Source of the DNA: DASQMT01 sp963827335
GTDB taxonomy: Bacteria > Actinomycetota > Thermoleophilia > Solirubrobacterales > Solirubrobacteraceae
Length of the DNA stretch: 64,000 bases
Direction: 5' to 3'
Assembly (NCBI GenBank): GCA_963827335.1
Contig: CAWHAP010000010.1
Location: 186,001 to 250,000, forward strand
Position numbers and translations under genes: made by a program. Below, in pieces: positions 1-7,267 of this stretch. Under the pieces are notes generated by a model. It saw only the letters and a list, made by a program, of their open reading frames with translations. It was not told the DNA's origin and ran no database searches. How positions within the stretch are numbered: the first letter of the stretch is position 1; every line of letters begins with the position of its first letter.

Positions 1-137
1 ATCACCCCGGGGCTCTCGAGGCCGTCGGGCACGTCGCCGAGCCCGAGACGGCCGAAGACGCCGAGCAGGAGGACGGTGGCGTACGCGTTGACGCCTGCCG
101 CCCACCCCCCGGACAGGACAAGCGGGAGCGCCTCCAC
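1..137 (-). CDS. DUF4126 family membrane protein, 5' part only
   Basis: Only the first 45 codons are in the window; the gene runs off the left edge. The predicted start is GTG at 137 on the minus strand. The reading includes GGWAAGVNAYATVLLLGVFG, which matches the N-terminal pattern of DUF4126 membrane proteins (small residues, then NAYATVL and a hydrophobic helix). DUF4126 has no established biochemical role. A TACCGT hexamer lies 7 nt before the GTG and there is no Shine-Dalgarno, which suggests a leaderless transcript. The gene is divergent from the acyl-CoA dehydrogenase, with the structured repeat between them. Family assignment rests on recall of the N-terminal pattern. Confidence 0.6.
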   Translation of the reverse strand, partial: MEALPLVLSGGWAAGVNAYATVLLLGVFGRLGLGDVPDGLESPGV

Positions 138-146
138 GTCGCGGAC

Positions 147-208
147 GGTACATGTAACGTCGCCGAAGGCGAGCGCGAGGAACGAGCGGCTCGCCTGGCA
201 GGCGAAAC
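147..208 (+). repeat. Structured interspersed repeat R1, copy 1
   Basis: This is one of three copies of a repeat reading GGTACRTGTAACGTCGCC, then a 7-bp stem with a 14-nt loop, then TGGCAGGCGAAAC. Here the stem is GGCGAGC (168-174) with GCTCGCC (189-195), and the loop is GCGAGGAACGAGC plus G. An outer TCGCC/GGCGA pairing can close the element. It sits between divergent genes and ends 7 nt before the ATG at 216. Stem bases differ between copies in a pairing-preserving way, so a folded DNA or RNA is likely. No known riboswitch or REP family was recognised. Confidence 0.8.
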
Positions 209-215
209 TCTGATC

Positions 216-1796
216 ATGCTGTCCGACCGCACGCACGACGTCCTCAACCAGCCGCCGCCGCTCGAGGACGTCAACTTCTTCGACGCCGACCTCCCGCTGC
301 GCGAGGCCCTCGAGCGCGAGGGGGCCGGCTGGGCGGTCGACCGCGTCCGCGACTGCGGCGCCGTGGCGGGCTCGGCCGAGGCGCAGGAGCACGCGCGGCG
401 GGCCGAGCGCAACGAGCCCCGGCTGATCACGCACGACCGCTACGGCCACCGCGTCGACCGCGTCGACTACGACCCGAGCTGGCACTGGCTGCTGCGCGGC
501 GCGGTCGAGCGCGCGATCCATGCGCTGCCGTGGCGCGAGCCGCGGCCGGGCGCCCACGTCGCCCGTGCGGCGCTCGAGCTGCTGTGGACGCAGGCCAGCG
601 CCGGCGTGCTGTGCCCCGTCTCGATGACCTACTCGGCGATCCCGGCCCTGCGCACGGACCCGGACATCGCCGCCGAATGGGAGCCGCGGCTCACGCTGCC
701 CGACTACGAGCGCGGCGCGCTGTGCGGCATGGCGATGACGGAGAAGCAGGGCGGCTCGGACGTCCGCGCGGGGACCACGCGCGCCGAGCCGGCGGGCGAC
801 GGGCGGTTCGAGCTCACGGGCCACAAGTGGTTCTGCTCGCACCCGATGGGCGCGGTCTTCCTCGTCCTCGCGCAGGCGCCCGGCGGGCTCTCGTGCTTCG
901 TGGTCGAGCGGGGCCCCGGCTTCGAGCTGCAGCGGCTCAAGGACAAGCTCGGCACGCGCTCGCTGGCCTCGAGCGAGGTCGAGTTCCGGGGTGCCCCCGG
1001 CCGGCTCCTCGGCGAGGAGGGGCGCGGCGTGGCGACGATCATCGAGATGGTCACGCACACGCGGCTGGACTGCATCGTCGGGAGCGCCGCGACGATGCGC
1101 CGCGGGGTCGCCGAGGCGGTCCACCACGCGCGCCACCGCAGCGCGTTCGGCGCGCTGCTCGCCGAGCAGCCGCTCATGGTCAACGTGCTCGCCGACCTCG
1201 CCGTGGAGTCGGAGGCGGCGACGGCCGCGGCGCTGCGGATCGCGCGCGCGTACGACGAGGACGACCGGCCGCTGCGCCGCTTCGCCACCGCGATCATGAA
1301 GTACTGGATCTGCAAGCGCGCCACGCCGCACGCCGCCGAGGCGCTCGAGTGCCTGGGCGGCAACGGCTACGTCGAGGAGTCGCCGATGCCGCGGCTCCTG
1401 CGCGACGCGCCGCTGAACGGGATCTGGGAGGGCTCGGGCAACGTGATCTCGCTCGACGTCCTGCGGGCGCTCGCCCGCGAGCCGGAGGGCCCGCCGGCCT
1501 TCCTGGCCGAGTGCGAGCGCGGCCGCGGCGCCGACCGGCGGCTCGACGCGCATCTCGACGCCCTCCCGGGGACGCTCGCGGGGCTCGCCGGCGAGGACGC
1601 CCAGTGGCTCGCCCGCCGCGCGGTCGAGGATCTCGCGCTGGCGTTCCAGGGCTCGCAGCTCGTCCGTCACGCCCCGCCGGCGGTGGCGGACGCGTTCTGC
1701 GCCGGCCGGCTGGGCGAGGACCGCGGCCGCGCGTTCGGGACGCTGCCGCGCGGGGTGGACGGCGCCGCGATCGCCGCCCGCGCGCTCGCCGTGTGA
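216..1796 (+). CDS. AidB-like acyl-CoA dehydrogenase
   Basis: This 526-residue FAD-dependent acyl-CoA dehydrogenase-fold protein resembles the AidB / isovaleryl-CoA dehydrogenase-like branch more than short-chain fatty acyl dehydrogenases. Visible landmarks are MTEKQGGSDV (about residues 170-180), GHKWFCS, GLSCFVVE, and the C-terminal family signature LECLGGNGYVEE followed by LNGIWEGSGNV. The length fits AidB (about 540) rather than the roughly 380 of ordinary enzymes. In E. coli AidB is induced by alkylation stress and binds DNA; whether this one oxidises an acyl-CoA is unknown. The ATG at 216 has no clear Shine-Dalgarno and lies just after repeat R1. The gene downstream is unrelated, so it is probably monocistronic. 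Confidence 0.85.
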   Translation: MLSDRTHDVLNQPPPLEDVNFFDADLPLREALEREGAGWAVDRVRDCGAVAGSAEAQEHARRAERNEPRLITHDRYGHRVDRVDYDPSWHWLLRGAVERAIHALPWREPRPGAHVARAALELLWTQASAGVLCPVSMTYSAIPALRTDPDIAAEWEPRLTLPDYERGALCGMAMTEKQGGSDVRAGTTRAEPAGDGRFELTGHKWFCSHPMGAVFLVLAQAPGGLSCFVVERGPGFELQRLKDKLGTRSLASSEVEFRGAPGRLLGEEGRGVATIIEMVTHTRLDCIVGSAATMRRGVAEAVHHARHRSAFGALLAEQPLMVNVLADLAVESEAATAAALRIARAYDEDDRPLRRFATAIMKYWICKRATPHAAEALECLGGNGYVEESPMPRLLRDAPLNGIWEGSGNVISLDVLRALAREPEGPPAFLAECERGRGADRRLDAHLDALPGTLAGLAGEDAQWLARRAVEDLALAFQGSQLVRHAPPAVADAFCAGRLGEDRGRAFGTLPRGVDGAAIAARALAV

Positions 1797-1881
1797 TCTT
1801 CTTCACAGCGGGGAAGCCGGGCGCGCGGCGAGCGTCCTGTCCACGGCACACCCCTCTCAACAACACACGGAGGTGTTGGAT

Positions 1882-2430
1882 ATGCAGCGACTCTGGAAGG
1901 TTCTCGCCTGTCTGGTCGTGCTCGGCCTCGTCGGCGCCGGTACGGCCGGCGCCGCCAAGCTGATCACGGGCAAGCAGGTCAGGAACGGCTCGCTCACGGG
2001 CGCCGACATCAAGGCCGGCTCGCTCGGCACGGATCGCCTCAGCCCGGGTGCCCGGGCCTCGCTCAAGGGCGACGAGGGCCCCGCCGGCGCGGTCGGCCCT
2101 CAGGGTCCGGCCGGCGTCGACGGCGGCCCGCACCGCTACGCCGAGGTGAGCGCGGCGGGCCTCCTGCAGGAGGACGTCCGCAACATCGACCAGACCCAGG
2201 TCAGCCATCCGGCCGCCGGGCAGTACTGCTTCACGTTCCCCGCCGGCGACCGGCCGACGTCCGGGGCGGCGAACGGGACGGGCAGCGACACGATCGCCAC
2301 GCTCCAGATCTCCCCCGGAGGCGCGATCCCGGGCTGCCCGGCGGGCGCCAACGTCCAGGTCCGGACCTACGACGTCTCGCTGGGCACGTACCAGAACAAC
2401 GAGTTCCGGCTGATCCTGTCCGGCAACTGA
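1882..2430 (+). CDS. Secreted protein with short collagen-like segment
   Basis: The ATG at 1882 is preferred over upstream GTG (1873) and TTG (1876) because GGAGG at 1869-1873 sits 8 nt before it. The product is 182 aa. Residues 1-25 form a signal peptide ending near AGTAGAA. Next comes the motif family NGSLTGADIKAGSLG, a repeat common in actinobacterial surface proteins, then a short Gly-Pro-rich stretch (GDEGPAGAVGPQGPAGVDG). The C-terminal half is a small beta-rich domain containing two Cys (YCF and GCP), perhaps a disulphide. It is probably an extracellular surface protein; no enzyme motif is visible. Confidence 0.75.
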   Translation: MQRLWKVLACLVVLGLVGAGTAGAAKLITGKQVRNGSLTGADIKAGSLGTDRLSPGARASLKGDEGPAGAVGPQGPAGVDGGPHRYAEVSAAGLLQEDVRNIDQTQVSHPAAGQYCFTFPAGDRPTSGAANGTGSDTIATLQISPGGAIPGCPAGANVQVRTYDVSLGTYQNNEFRLILSGN

Positions 2431-2440
2431 GCGGCGCGGC

Positions 2441-2469
2441 GGCGCGCGACACGGGCCGTGTCGCGCGCC
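2441..2469. terminator. Perfect 14-bp hairpin between secreted gene and murE
   Basis: GGCGCGCGACACGG (2441-2454) and CCGTGTCGCGCGCC (2456-2469) are exact reverse complements separated by one base. There is no T-tract, as is usual in very GC-rich genomes. It lies 10 bp after the stop of the secreted gene and before the murE promoter, so an intrinsic terminator is the simplest reading. A symmetrical protein-binding site is the alternative. Confidence 0.55.
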
Positions 2470-2495
2470 GGAGCCGTCGCTAGGGTGTCGCGCGC

Positions 2496-3935
2496 ATGAC
2501 GTTGCGCGAACTGCTCGGCGACGGGCCCGCGGTGGACGTCGTCGCCCTGGCCTACGACAACCGCGCCGTGCGGCCCGGCACGCTGTTCTTCTGCGTGCCG
2601 GGCTTCACGCGCGACGGCCACGACTACGCGCCCGACGCGATCGCGCGCGGGGCGGTGGCGCTCGTGGTCCAGCGCCCGCTCGGCCTCGGCGTCCCCGAGG
2701 TGCTGGTCGAGGACGTGCGCGCCGCGATGGCGATCGCCGCCGCGCGGCTGCACGGGGATCCGACGGCCGAGCTCGACGTCGTCGGCATCACGGGCACGAG
2801 CGGCAAGACGACCACGACCTTCCTCGTGCGCCACCTGCTCGAGGCCGCCGGGCGGCGGTGCGGCCTGCTCGGCGGCGTGACGTCGGTCGTCGGGGGAGAG
2901 GAGCGCCCCGCGGTGCGCACCACCCCCGAGGCGATCGACCTCCAGGCCACGTTCCGGTCGATGGTCGACGCCGGGGACCGCGCGTGCGCGATGGAGGTCT
3001 CCTCCCACGCGCTCGAGCTGCGCCGCGTCGACGGCGTGCGCTTCGCCGTCGCCGCCTTCACGAACCTCAGCCAGGACCACCTCGACTTCCATCCCGACAT
3101 GGAGACCTACTACGCGGCGAAGGAGCGGCTGTTCGCGGAGTTCCCGATCGGCCGCAAGGTCGTCGTCGTCGACGACGAGTGGGGCCGGCGGCTGGCCGCC
3201 GCGTTCCCCGACGCGACGACGGTCTCGCTCGACGGGCCGGCCGACTGGACCGCCGCGGCGCACTGCTCGGGGCTCGGCGGGAACGCGTTCACGGTCACCG
3301 CACCGGCGGGGCAGGCGACCGTGGAGCTGCCGCTGCGCGGGCGGTTCAACGCCGCGAACGCCCTGGTGGCGCTCGCCGCGGGCGACGCGCTCGGGCTCGA
3401 GCTGGACGCGATGGCCGGATCCCTGGCGACCGTCCCGGCGGTCCCCGGGCGGGTGCAGGCGGTCGAGGAGGGTCAGGGCTTCGCGGTCCTCGTCGACTAC
3501 GCGCACAAGCCGGGGGCGCTGGAGAAGGTGCTGCAGTCCGCCCGCGAGGTGGCGTCGGGACGGGTCTTCGTCGTGTTCGGCGCCGGCGGGGACCGCGACC
3601 GGGGCAAGCGGCCGCTGATGGGCGCGATCGCCGCGCGGCTGGCCGACCACGTGATCGTCACCTCCGACAACCCGCGCTCGGAGCCGCCGGACGCGATCAT
3701 CGACGAGATCCTGGCGGGCGTCCCGGCCGGAGCGTTTCACGTGGAACGCCTGACCGACCGGCGCGCCGCGATCGCCCACGCGCTCGAGCAGGCCGCGCCC
3801 GGCGACGTCGTGGTGATCGCCGGCAAGGGCCACGAGCAGGGCCAGGAGCACGCCGGCGGGCGCAAGGAGCCGTTCGACGACGTGCAGGTGGCGCGCGAGT
3901 CGCTGCGGCGGATCGCCGGGAGCCCGCGCGCATGA
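2496..3935 (+). CDS. murE: UDP-MurNAc-tripeptide synthetase MurE
   Basis: Cytoplasmic Mur ligase adding the third stem-peptide residue to UDP-MurNAc-L-Ala-D-Glu. The order is: N-terminal substrate domain, ATP-binding loop GTSGKTTT (about residues 95-105), central domain with EVSSHAL and NLSQDHLDFH, and C-terminal domain with DYAHKPGALEKVL, GAGGDRDRGKRP and DNPRSEPPD. DNPR is the known signature for meso-diaminopimelate rather than lysine, so the wall is predicted DAP-type. The 479-aa length is normal. TAGGGT at 2481-2486 is 9 nt before the ATG and no Shine-Dalgarno is present, suggesting a leaderless start. The stop overlaps murF (ATGA). It is the first gene of the murE-murF-mraY operon. Confidence 0.96.
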   Translation: MTLRELLGDGPAVDVVALAYDNRAVRPGTLFFCVPGFTRDGHDYAPDAIARGAVALVVQRPLGLGVPEVLVEDVRAAMAIAAARLHGDPTAELDVVGITGTSGKTTTTFLVRHLLEAAGRRCGLLGGVTSVVGGEERPAVRTTPEAIDLQATFRSMVDAGDRACAMEVSSHALELRRVDGVRFAVAAFTNLSQDHLDFHPDMETYYAAKERLFAEFPIGRKVVVVDDEWGRRLAAAFPDATTVSLDGPADWTAAAHCSGLGGNAFTVTAPAGQATVELPLRGRFNAANALVALAAGDALGLELDAMAGSLATVPAVPGRVQAVEEGQGFAVLVDYAHKPGALEKVLQSAREVASGRVFVVFGAGGDRDRGKRPLMGAIAARLADHVIVTSDNPRSEPPDAIIDEILAGVPAGAFHVERLTDRRAAIAHALEQAAPGDVVVIAGKGHEQGQEHAGGRKEPFDDVQVARESLRRIAGSPRA

Positions 3936-5314
3936 GGCACTGGACCGCCCAGCGGATCGCCGGTGCGGCCGGCGCGGAGCTCGTCCGCGGCCTCGACCGC
4001 AGCGCCGAGGGGCCGGCGCGCGTGGTGATCGACTCGCGCGCGATCGCGCCGGGCGACCTGTTCTTCGCCCTGCCGGGGGAACGGGTGGACGGCGGGGCGT
4101 TCGCCGCCGACGCGCTGCAGGCGGGCGCCTGGGGCGTCGTCGCCGCGCCCGCCTGGGCGCGGGAGGCCGCCGCGCTCGCCGACGACGGCGCCGTGCTCGC
4201 CGCGGAGCATCCCGTCGCCTCGCTCGGCGCGCTGGCGCGCGCCTGGCGGCGCGATCTCGCCGCGCACGTGATCGCCGTCACCGGCTCCGTCGGCAAGACG
4301 TCGACGAAGGACCTGACGGCGGCGCTGATCGCGCCGCATCGCACCGTGGCGTCCAGCCGCGCCAACTTCAACACCGAGATCGGCCTGCCGCTCGAGCTGC
4401 TCGCCGCGCCGCCGGGCACCGAGGTGCTCGTGCTGGAGCTGGCCATGCGCGGGTTCGGCCAGATCGCCGAGCTGACCGCGATCTGCGAGCCCGACGTCGG
4501 CGTGATCACGAACGTCGGACCGGTCCACCTCGAGCAGATGGGGTCGCTGGAGGGCGTCGCGCGCGCCAAGGCCGAGCTGCTCGTGGGCCTGCGCGACGGG
4601 GCGGTGGCGGTCGTGCCCTCCGACGAGCCGCTGCTGGAGCCCTACCTGCGCCCGGAGCTCGACGTCGTCACGTTCGGCCCGGGCGGCGACGTGCACTTCG
4701 AGGGCGCGTCGCTGCGCGGCGGCCCGGTCCCCGACGCCGTGCCGGAGCACCACGTCGTGGTCGCGGGGGCCGACCGCTTCGAGCTCGACCTCCCGTTCGA
4801 CTCCCGCCACAACCTGCGCAACACGCTGGCCGCCGCCGCGGCGGCGCGCGCGGTCGGCGTGCGCCCGTCGGGCCGCGTGGACGTGCGGTTCGGCGCGCTC
4901 CGCGGCGAGCGCGTGGTGCTCGCGCGCGGGGCCACCGTCGTCAACGACTGCTACAACGCCAACCCGCTCTCCATGCGCGCCGCCCTGGACGATCTTGCCA
5001 CGCAGGACCCCGCCGGACGGCGCGTCGCGGTGCTCGGCGACATGCTCGAGCTCGGACCGGCCGAGCGCGAGCACCATCGCGAGATCGGCGCCTACGCGGC
5101 GGCGGCCGGCGTCGACGTGCTGATCGCGGTCGGGCCGCGGGCGGCGGCGATGCTCGGGGCCTTCGACGGCGAGAAGCACGGCGTGCCCGACGCGGCGGCC
5201 GCGGCGGCGCTGGCGGGCGAGCTGGTGGCGGCCGGCGACGTGGTGCTCGTCAAGGCGTCGCGCGGGGTCGGGCTCGAGGTCGTCGCCGAGGCGCTCGCCG
5301 GGGACGGGGCCTGA
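3932..5314 (+). CDS. murF: UDP-MurNAc-tripeptide:D-Ala-D-Ala ligase MurF
   Basis: Adds D-Ala-D-Ala to the UDP-MurNAc-tripeptide, completing the cytoplasmic pentapeptide precursor. The 460-aa product has DSRAIAPGDLFFAL at the N-terminus, ATP loop GSVGKTSTKD (about residue 117), NFNTEIGLPL, ELAMRGFGQI, NVGPVHLE, SRHNLRNTLAA and the C-terminal NDCYNANPLSM and VLGDMLELG motifs, all standard for MurF. It begins in an ATGA overlap with murE and ends in a TGATG overlap with mraY, so the three genes should be translationally coupled. Confidence 0.96.
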   Translation: MRHWTAQRIAGAAGAELVRGLDRSAEGPARVVIDSRAIAPGDLFFALPGERVDGGAFAADALQAGAWGVVAAPAWAREAAALADDGAVLAAEHPVASLGALARAWRRDLAAHVIAVTGSVGKTSTKDLTAALIAPHRTVASSRANFNTEIGLPLELLAAPPGTEVLVLELAMRGFGQIAELTAICEPDVGVITNVGPVHLEQMGSLEGVARAKAELLVGLRDGAVAVVPSDEPLLEPYLRPELDVVTFGPGGDVHFEGASLRGGPVPDAVPEHHVVVAGADRFELDLPFDSRHNLRNTLAAAAAARAVGVRPSGRVDVRFGALRGERVVLARGATVVNDCYNANPLSMRAALDDLATQDPAGRRVAVLGDMLELGPAEREHHREIGAYAAAAGVDVLIAVGPRAAAMLGAFDGEKHGVPDAAAAAALAGELVAAGDVVLVKASRGVGLEVVAEALAGDGA

Positions 5315-6279
5315 TGGGCGAGGTCCTCATCGGCGGCACCGCCTCGCTGCTCATCTGCATCTTCCTGTCGCCGAAGTTCATCGAGTTCCTGCGGCGGCGC
5401 GAGTTCGGCCAGCGGATCCGCGAGGAGGGCCCGCAGGAGCACCACGCCAAGGCCGGGACTCCGACGATGGGCGGGATCATCATCTTCACCGCCATCGCGG
5501 TGCCGTTCCTGCTGCTCACCGACCTCGACGCGCGCTCCGTCGGCGTCATGGGCGTCGCCCTGGCGTGCGCGGCGCTCGGGTTCGCCGACGACTACATGAA
5601 GCTCGTCAAGAAGCGGTCGCTGGGGCTCAAGGGGCGCTGGAAGCTGATCGTCACGATGGGGATCGCCGTCGGGCTGTGGCTCGTGGCGACGCGCTGGGCC
5701 GACCTGCCGGACACGTTGAGCCTGCGGGTCGTCGACTACACGATCGACCTCGGCTACCTCTATCCCGTCCTGATCTACCTCGTGCTGGCGGGCACGACGT
5801 CGGCGGTCAACCTCACCGACGGCCTGGACGGGCTTGCGGCCGGCTGCTCGGCGATCGTCCTGCTCGCGTACATCGCGATCACGTTCACGACGCGGCAGAC
5901 CGACCTCGCGCTCGTCGCCGCGTGCCTGGTGGGCGCCTGCGTCGGGTTCCTCTGGTTCAACTCGTTCCCGGCCTCGATCTTCATGGGGGACACGGGCTCG
6001 CTCGGCCTGGGCGGGGCGATCGCGGCCCTCGCGGTGATGACCAAGACGGAGGTCCTGCTGATCGTCATGGGCGGGATCTTCGTGATCGAGGCGCTCTCCG
6101 TGCTGATCCAGGTCTTCTCCTTCCAGGCGTTCCGCAAGCGCGTCTTCCTGATGGCCCCGATCCACCATCACTTCGAGCTGCAGGCCTGGTCGGAGACGAA
6201 GATCATCCTGCGCTTCTGGATCGTGGCGGCGGTCTGCAGCGCGATCGGATTCACGCTCTACCAGCAGTCCCTGACCTGA
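5314..6279 (+). CDS. mraY: Phospho-MurNAc-pentapeptide translocase MraY
   Basis: Integral membrane enzyme that transfers phospho-MurNAc-pentapeptide to undecaprenyl phosphate, making lipid I. At 321 aa with about ten hydrophobic segments it matches the family. Motifs include HHAKAGTPTMGG (cytoplasmic loop), FADDYMKL with the DD pair, NLTDGLDGLA, NSFPASIFMGDTGSLGLGG, and the C-terminal histidine motif MAPIHHHFE. It is the last gene of the murE-murF-mraY block. The canonical next gene, murD, is not downstream. Confidence 0.97.
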   Translation: MGEVLIGGTASLLICIFLSPKFIEFLRRREFGQRIREEGPQEHHAKAGTPTMGGIIIFTAIAVPFLLLTDLDARSVGVMGVALACAALGFADDYMKLVKKRSLGLKGRWKLIVTMGIAVGLWLVATRWADLPDTLSLRVVDYTIDLGYLYPVLIYLVLAGTTSAVNLTDGLDGLAAGCSAIVLLAYIAITFTTRQTDLALVAACLVGACVGFLWFNSFPASIFMGDTGSLGLGGAIAALAVMTKTEVLLIVMGGIFVIEALSVLIQVFSFQAFRKRVFLMAPIHHHFELQAWSETKIILRFWIVAAVCSAIGFTLYQQSLT

Positions 6280-6348
6280 TCGCACCGACTTCGTGCCGAT
6301 CCTGCGCAATCCGGCCGGATCGCGCCGGACCGGCCGTACCGTCGGCGC

Positions 6349-6657
6349 ATGAGCATCATCGACACCGATCACCTGCACGAGATCCTGGCCGCGATCCCGC
6401 CCGGCGGCTGGATGAGCTACGGCGACGTCGCGCACGCCTGCGGCGGCAACGACCGGCACGCACGGACGCTCAACCAGCGCTTCCTGCGCGAGGCGTCCCC
6501 GGGCGCCCACCGGGTGCTGAAGTCCGACGGGACCGTCGGGGCGACCGCGCTGGGCGACCCGGCGGAGGTCCGGCGGCGGCTCGAGGCCGAGGGCCTGGAG
6601 TTCGACGGCGGCCGTGCCGATCCCAGCGCGCGAATAAGGCCGAAGGACCTCGCCTAG
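6349..6657 (+). CDS. Alkyltransferase-like (ATL) DNA-binding protein, probable
   Basis: A 102-aa protein resembling the C-terminal domain of O6-alkylguanine-DNA alkyltransferases: IPPGGWMSYGDVAHACGG (the DNA-binding region), GAHRVLKSDGTVG (cf. PCHRVV-S-G), and RRRLEAEGLEF (cf. LL-EG). The catalytic cysteine of PCHR is absent, which is the hallmark of ATL proteins. Those bind alkylated bases and flag them for nucleotide excision repair. TACCGT lies 6 nt before the ATG, consistent with a leaderless message. It sits where murD would be expected in a division cluster. The alternative is a generic winged-helix protein. Confidence 0.6.
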   Translation: MSIIDTDHLHEILAAIPPGGWMSYGDVAHACGGNDRHARTLNQRFLREASPGAHRVLKSDGTVGATALGDPAEVRRRLEAEGLEFDGGRADPSARIRPKDLA

Positions 6658-6914
6658 ATGGCGGCGTCCTCGCTGCCGGTGCTCGCGGCCGTCGTCGCGG
6701 CCACGGCCGCGACGACGCTCGACGCGCTCCCCGAGCGCATCGATGTGACGTCGGTCCTCGCCGCGTATGGTGCCGGCGCGGTGCTCGGCGAGGCGATCAC
6801 GGTTCACGAGGTAGAGGCGCAGCGGCGATCTACGCACGGCGCTGGGGCCTCGCGGCGTTGGCCGCGACGGCCATTATCTGGTCTCGTGGCGTCGTTGTGC
6901 GGACGCTAGGTTGA
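6658..6914 (+). pseudogene. Small hydrophobic protein gene with probable frameshift
   Basis: The ATG follows directly after the preceding stop (TAGATG). The first frame gives a hydrophobic Ala/Val/Leu-rich start and LAAYGAGAVLGEAI, then becomes Arg-rich near 6815 and stops at 6909. A second frame from about 6816 gives AAIYARRWGLAALAATAIIW, a membrane-helix-like sequence, and stops at 6914. Together they would make one small membrane protein of about 85 residues broken by a single-base change around 6808-6820. The family is not recognised. It could instead be a real short ORF with an uninteresting C-terminus. Confidence 0.35.
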
Positions 6915-6919
6915 CCGCC

Positions 6920-7114
6920 GTGATCGATCCTCAATGGCGTCGGGTGATCTTCATCCTCATGCTGCTGGGTGCGGTCATCGGTGCCGTCGCATCATGGCTC
7001 GACTTCAGCGTCGGTGCGGGATACGCGTGCCTCGCGGTCGTCATCCTGCCCGTGTACGCGTGGGATTACCGGCACACGATCCGCCCCGGGCGGCATCAGC
7101 CGCCCGCCGGCTGA
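6920..7114 (+). CDS. Small two-helix membrane protein, unknown
   Basis: A 64-aa product beginning VIDPQWRRVIFILMLLGAV with two predicted membrane helices (about residues 9-30 and 34-50) and a basic C-terminal tail. The start is taken as GTG 6920, because TAGGTT lies 7 nt upstream in the common leaderless spacing; TTG 6911 is in frame but overlaps that hexamer. No family recognised. It lies in the insertion between mraY and ftsW. Confidence 0.45.
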   Translation: MIDPQWRRVIFILMLLGAVIGAVASWLDFSVGAGYACLAVVILPVYAWDYRHTIRPGRHQPPAG

Positions 7115-7123
7115 CACCGGTTT

Positions 7124-7187
7124 CCGGATATCGGTTTCGCCTGCCAGGTCGGGCTGCGGGATCCGGATATGGGTTTCGCCTGCCAGG
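7124..7187. repeat. 25-bp direct repeat fused to repeat R1 copy 2
   Basis: A 25-bp unit beginning CCGGATAT and ending CGCCTGCCAGG occurs at 7124-7148 and 7163-7187 with one mismatch, 39 bp apart. The second unit runs into R1 copy 2. It looks like partial duplication of one edge of R1 with its flanking CCGGATAT. It lies between the small membrane protein and ftsW. Confidence 0.7.
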
Positions 7188-7225
7188 CGAATTGCTCGTT
7201 CCTCGCATTCGCCTTCGGCGACGTT
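7173..7225 (-). repeat. Structured interspersed repeat R1, copy 2
   Basis: A 53-bp copy in inverse orientation to copy 1. Read on the plus strand, stem GGCGAAT (7186-7192) pairs with ATTCGCC (7207-7213), and the loop reads as GCGAGGAACGAGC plus A on the minus strand. Relative to copy 1, two stem pairs have changed on both sides (GC to AT and CG to TA), preserving pairing. The outer GGTACRTGTA extension of the other two copies is missing here. It ends 3 bp before an in-frame ATG (7229) of ftsW. Confidence 0.8.
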
Positions 7226-7267
7226 GCGATGGGAGGCGTCCGGCGCCTCCTGTCGAATCTCGGTCTG

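Noticed and set aside
147..208. Glycine riboswitch (CGCCGAAGG and CAGGC motifs recall one)
   Set aside because: The flanking P1 and core sequences do not match, genes next to R1 are not glycine genes, and the true gcvT upstream region lacks it.
147..216. N-terminal extension of the acyl-CoA dehydrogenase through R1 (CNVAEGEREERAARLAGET)
   Set aside because: The same peptide-like reading occurs at each R1 copy in unrelated contexts with non-synonymous changes; it is repeat DNA, not protein.
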